64,000 bases of DNA from Mycolicibacterium sp. lyk4-40-TYG-92 (lineage in GTDB: Bacteria; Actinomycetota; Actinomycetes; Mycobacteriales; Mycobacteriaceae). The DNA lies in contig NZ_JARVRX010000001.1 in assembly GCF_030209435.1 (NCBI RefSeq), forward strand, positions 372,001 through 436,000, read 5' to 3'. The first letter of the stretch is position 1. Each line of letters opens with the position of its first letter. The notes under the pieces were generated by a model. That model had not been told where the DNA came from. It did no database searches and saw only the letters and a list, made by a program, of their open reading frames with translations. Below, in pieces: positions 62,570-64,000 of this stretch. The translations under genes and the position numbers were made by a program.

Positions 62570-63162
62570 CAGTGCCCGAACGGGTCGTCGACCTCGCCCG
62601 GCATCCAGCTCAGCCCCGGCACACCCCACTTGTTCGACTTGATCATCCGCTTGGCGGCTCGCGCGTTGCGGCCGATCAGGCAGTCGAGGTAGAGGAAGCC
62701 GTCGAGGTGGCCGGTCTCGTGCTGCAGCATGCGGGCGAACAGGCCCGTGCCTTCCAGCTCGACAGGCTTGCCGTCGGCATCGAGGCCGGTGACCTTGGCC
62801 CACGTGGCCCGGCCGGTCGGGAACGACTCGCCGGGAACCGACAGGCAGCCCTCGTCGTCGTAGTCCGGGTCGGGCATGGTCTCGGGGATCTCCGACGTCT
62901 CCAGCACCGGGTTGATCACCACGCCACGACGCCGCGCGGTCTGGCCGCGGTCGTCGGCGCAGTCGTAGACGAACAGCCGCAGCCCGACGCCGATCTGATT
63001 GGCGGCCAGGCCCACGCCGTTGGCCTTGTCCATCGTTTCGTACATGTCGCCGATCAGCTCGGCGAGATCGGAAGGGAGGGAGCCGTCGGCGCCGACGGCC
63101 ACCGGAGTGGTCGCGGTGTGCAGTACAGGGTCACCGACGATGCAGATTGGACGGACAGCCAT
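62569..63162 (-). CDS. def: Peptide deformylase
   Basis: This 197-residue protein removes the formyl group from the N-terminal Met of new proteins. All three metal-site motifs are intact: [17 protein letters not shown] and Q-H-E-T-G-H-L-D-G (the usual H-E-x-D-H has Gly in place of Asp, as in other mycobacterial enzymes). The ATG at 63162 gives the standard start [13 protein letters not shown]. It is co-transcribed with the GNAT gene and divergent from the DUF3263 gene. Confidence 0.96.
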   Translation of the reverse strand: MAVRPICIVGDPVLHTATTPVAVGADGSLPSDLAELIGDMYETMDKANGVGLAANQIGVGLRLFVYDCADDRGQTARRRGVVINPVLETSEIPETMPDPDYDDEGCLSVPGESFPTGRATWAKVTGLDADGKPVELEGTGLFARMLQHETGHLDGFLYLDCLIGRNARAAKRMIKSNKWGVPGLSWMPGEVDDPFGH

Positions 63163-63323
63163 GACGAGCAATCTTAATGATCCGACTCGCGGGTAACGAT
63201 CACGGCTCAATACCGTCGGCCGTGGTTGAATGAGCGCCGAACCACTTCCTGCGTCCCAGATCCGCTGTGACGCACGAAACAGGCTGGCATATACCGAGAT
63301 CAGAGAAAGGGTCCAGGGGCGAA

Positions 63324-63632
63324 ATGGACGGCGCTATGGCGCGTACTGAGCGATCCGGGGACGACTCTGAACTCGCCGACGGGTTGACCCGCCGCGAACA
63401 TGACATTCTTGGTTTCGAACGTCAGTGGTGGAAATTCGCGGGTTCCAAAGAGGACGCGATCAAGGAGCTGTTCTCGATGTCGGCGACCCGGTACTACCAG
63501 GTGCTCAACGCACTGGTCGACCGGCCTGAGGCGCTGGCCGCGGACCCGATGCTGGTCAAGCGACTGCGCCGCCAGCGGGCCAGCCGGCAGAAGGCCAAGG
63601 CCGCGCGTCGTCTCGGTTTCGAAATCACCTAG
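63324..63632 (+). CDS. DUF3263 protein (Rv0430-like)
   Basis: The protein has 102 residues from the ATG at 63324 after AGGGGC; an ATG at 63336 is possible. The core [17 protein letters not shown], with [13 protein letters not shown], is the DUF3263 domain, a small helix-turn-helix-like module of actinobacteria. The end is strongly basic ([13 protein letters not shown]). Its place between def and the LytR_C gene matches M. tuberculosis Rv0430. DNA or RNA binding is likely. Confidence 0.85.
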   Translation: MDGAMARTERSGDDSELADGLTRREHDILGFERQWWKFAGSKEDAIKELFSMSATRYYQVLNALVDRPEALAADPMLVKRLRRQRASRQKAKAARRLGFEIT

Positions 63633-63673
63633 CTTTTCTGCCCTGAGGGTCCGCCTCGATAAGGTGGGGAGCA

Positions 63674-64000
63674 ATGAATCAGCGAGAGTCCTCCGGACTA
63701 CCCCTGCGCGCCATGGTCATGGTGCTGTTGTTCCTTGGTGTCGTGTTCCTGCTGGTGGCGTTCCAATCGCTGAGTTCGGACAGCAGCTCCGACTCGAACT
63801 CGTCGAGCAGCTCGACCAGCGCGACGTCCGCCACGGCCACCACGACGTCGGCGACGCCCGCGCCCGCCAAGGCCGACGTCAAGGTGTTCAACATCTCTGA
63901 GGTTGCCGGCGCCGCGCAGACCGTCGCCAACAAGCTGCACGACGCGCAGTGGAACGTCACCGAGACCGACAACCTCAGCGTCGACGCCCCACCGCCGGCC
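63674..64000 (+). CDS. LytR_C-domain membrane protein (Rv0431-like), 3' truncated
   Basis: The 109 visible codons start at ATG 63674 after AGGTGGGGA. A membrane helix (M-V-M-V-L-L-F-L-G-V-V-F-L-L-V-A-F) at about 14-31 is followed by a Ser/Thr-rich linker. Then comes D-V-K-V-F-N-I-S-E-V-A-G-A-A-Q-T-V, the opening of the LytR C-terminal domain. The gene continues beyond the window. The family includes VirR (Rv0431), which affects cell-wall integrity and vesicle release in M. tuberculosis. Confidence 0.8.
   Translation, partial: MNQRESSGLPLRAMVMVLLFLGVVFLLVAFQSLSSDSSSDSNSSSSSTSATSATATTTSATPAPAKADVKVFNISEVAGAAQTVANKLHDAQWNVTETDNLSVDAPPPA

Overview
The window is 64 kb of high-GC actinobacterial chromosome, almost certainly from a Mycolicibacterium or another non-tuberculous mycobacterium. 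From memory, its right two thirds keep the gene order of the M. tuberculosis Rv0418-Rv0431 neighbourhood: an lpqL-type M28 lipoprotein peptidase, an alpha/beta hydrolase next to thiD and thiC, xthA, a GNAT acetyltransferase, def, a DUF3263 protein and a LytR_C-type membrane protein. Large accessory blocks interrupt this backbone. No rRNA, tRNA, CRISPR array, transposase or prophage was recognised.

Region 1 (1-7.4 kb). The end of an SGNH hydrolase and an ABC-2 exporter pair are followed by an AT-rich island. In it, a secreted Ser/Asn/Gly/Gln-repeat protein with a hydrophobic C-terminal tail is encoded directly upstream of a one-helix protein with a W-x-M-F-S-P motif and an HTTM-domain membrane protein. 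This arrangement recalls sdpC/sdpA/sdpB and is the most unusual system here. Its roughly 95-bp promoter and leader are duplicated 3.7 kb downstream, in front of a short ORF and a glycosyltransferase.

Region 2 (6.3-23.7 kb) is a surface-glycan locus. It holds GT2 glycosyltransferases (one a two-domain fusion), SAM methyltransferases, a CE4 deacetylase, an acyltransferase-3 with a separate SGNH lipoprotein, a Wzx-like flippase, a pentapeptide-repeat membrane protein, a large polytopic membrane protein, a 35-residue membrane peptide, a GH16 lipoprotein and a hexapeptide acetyltransferase.

Region 3 (23.7-43.6 kb) carries the lpqL pair (the second copy has lost catalytic residues), a GntR-MFS unit with a tandem palindromic operator, a DoxX-like protein, a Baeyer-Villiger-type monooxygenase, the hydrolase-thiD-thiC operon under a TPP riboswitch, a DHA2 exporter, and a divergent oxidation cluster. 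The cluster pairs a 2Fe-2S reductase with lipase, SDR, ferritin-like diiron protein, monooxygenase and MerR genes around a shared palindromic promoter.

Region 4 (43.7-64 kb) has an ABM-like protein, a small secreted protein, a DUF222/HNH endonuclease beside six copies of a short repeat, an MmpL transporter with a divergent TetR regulator, and a five-gene operon mksF-mksE-mksB-xthA-lipase. That operon is a Wadjet/MksBEF-type SMC complex with no JetD/MksG nuclease gene. Two tandem porin-like secreted proteins with Pro/Ala/Thr/Lys tails follow, then the GNAT-def pair and the divergent DUF3263 and LytR_C genes at the edge.
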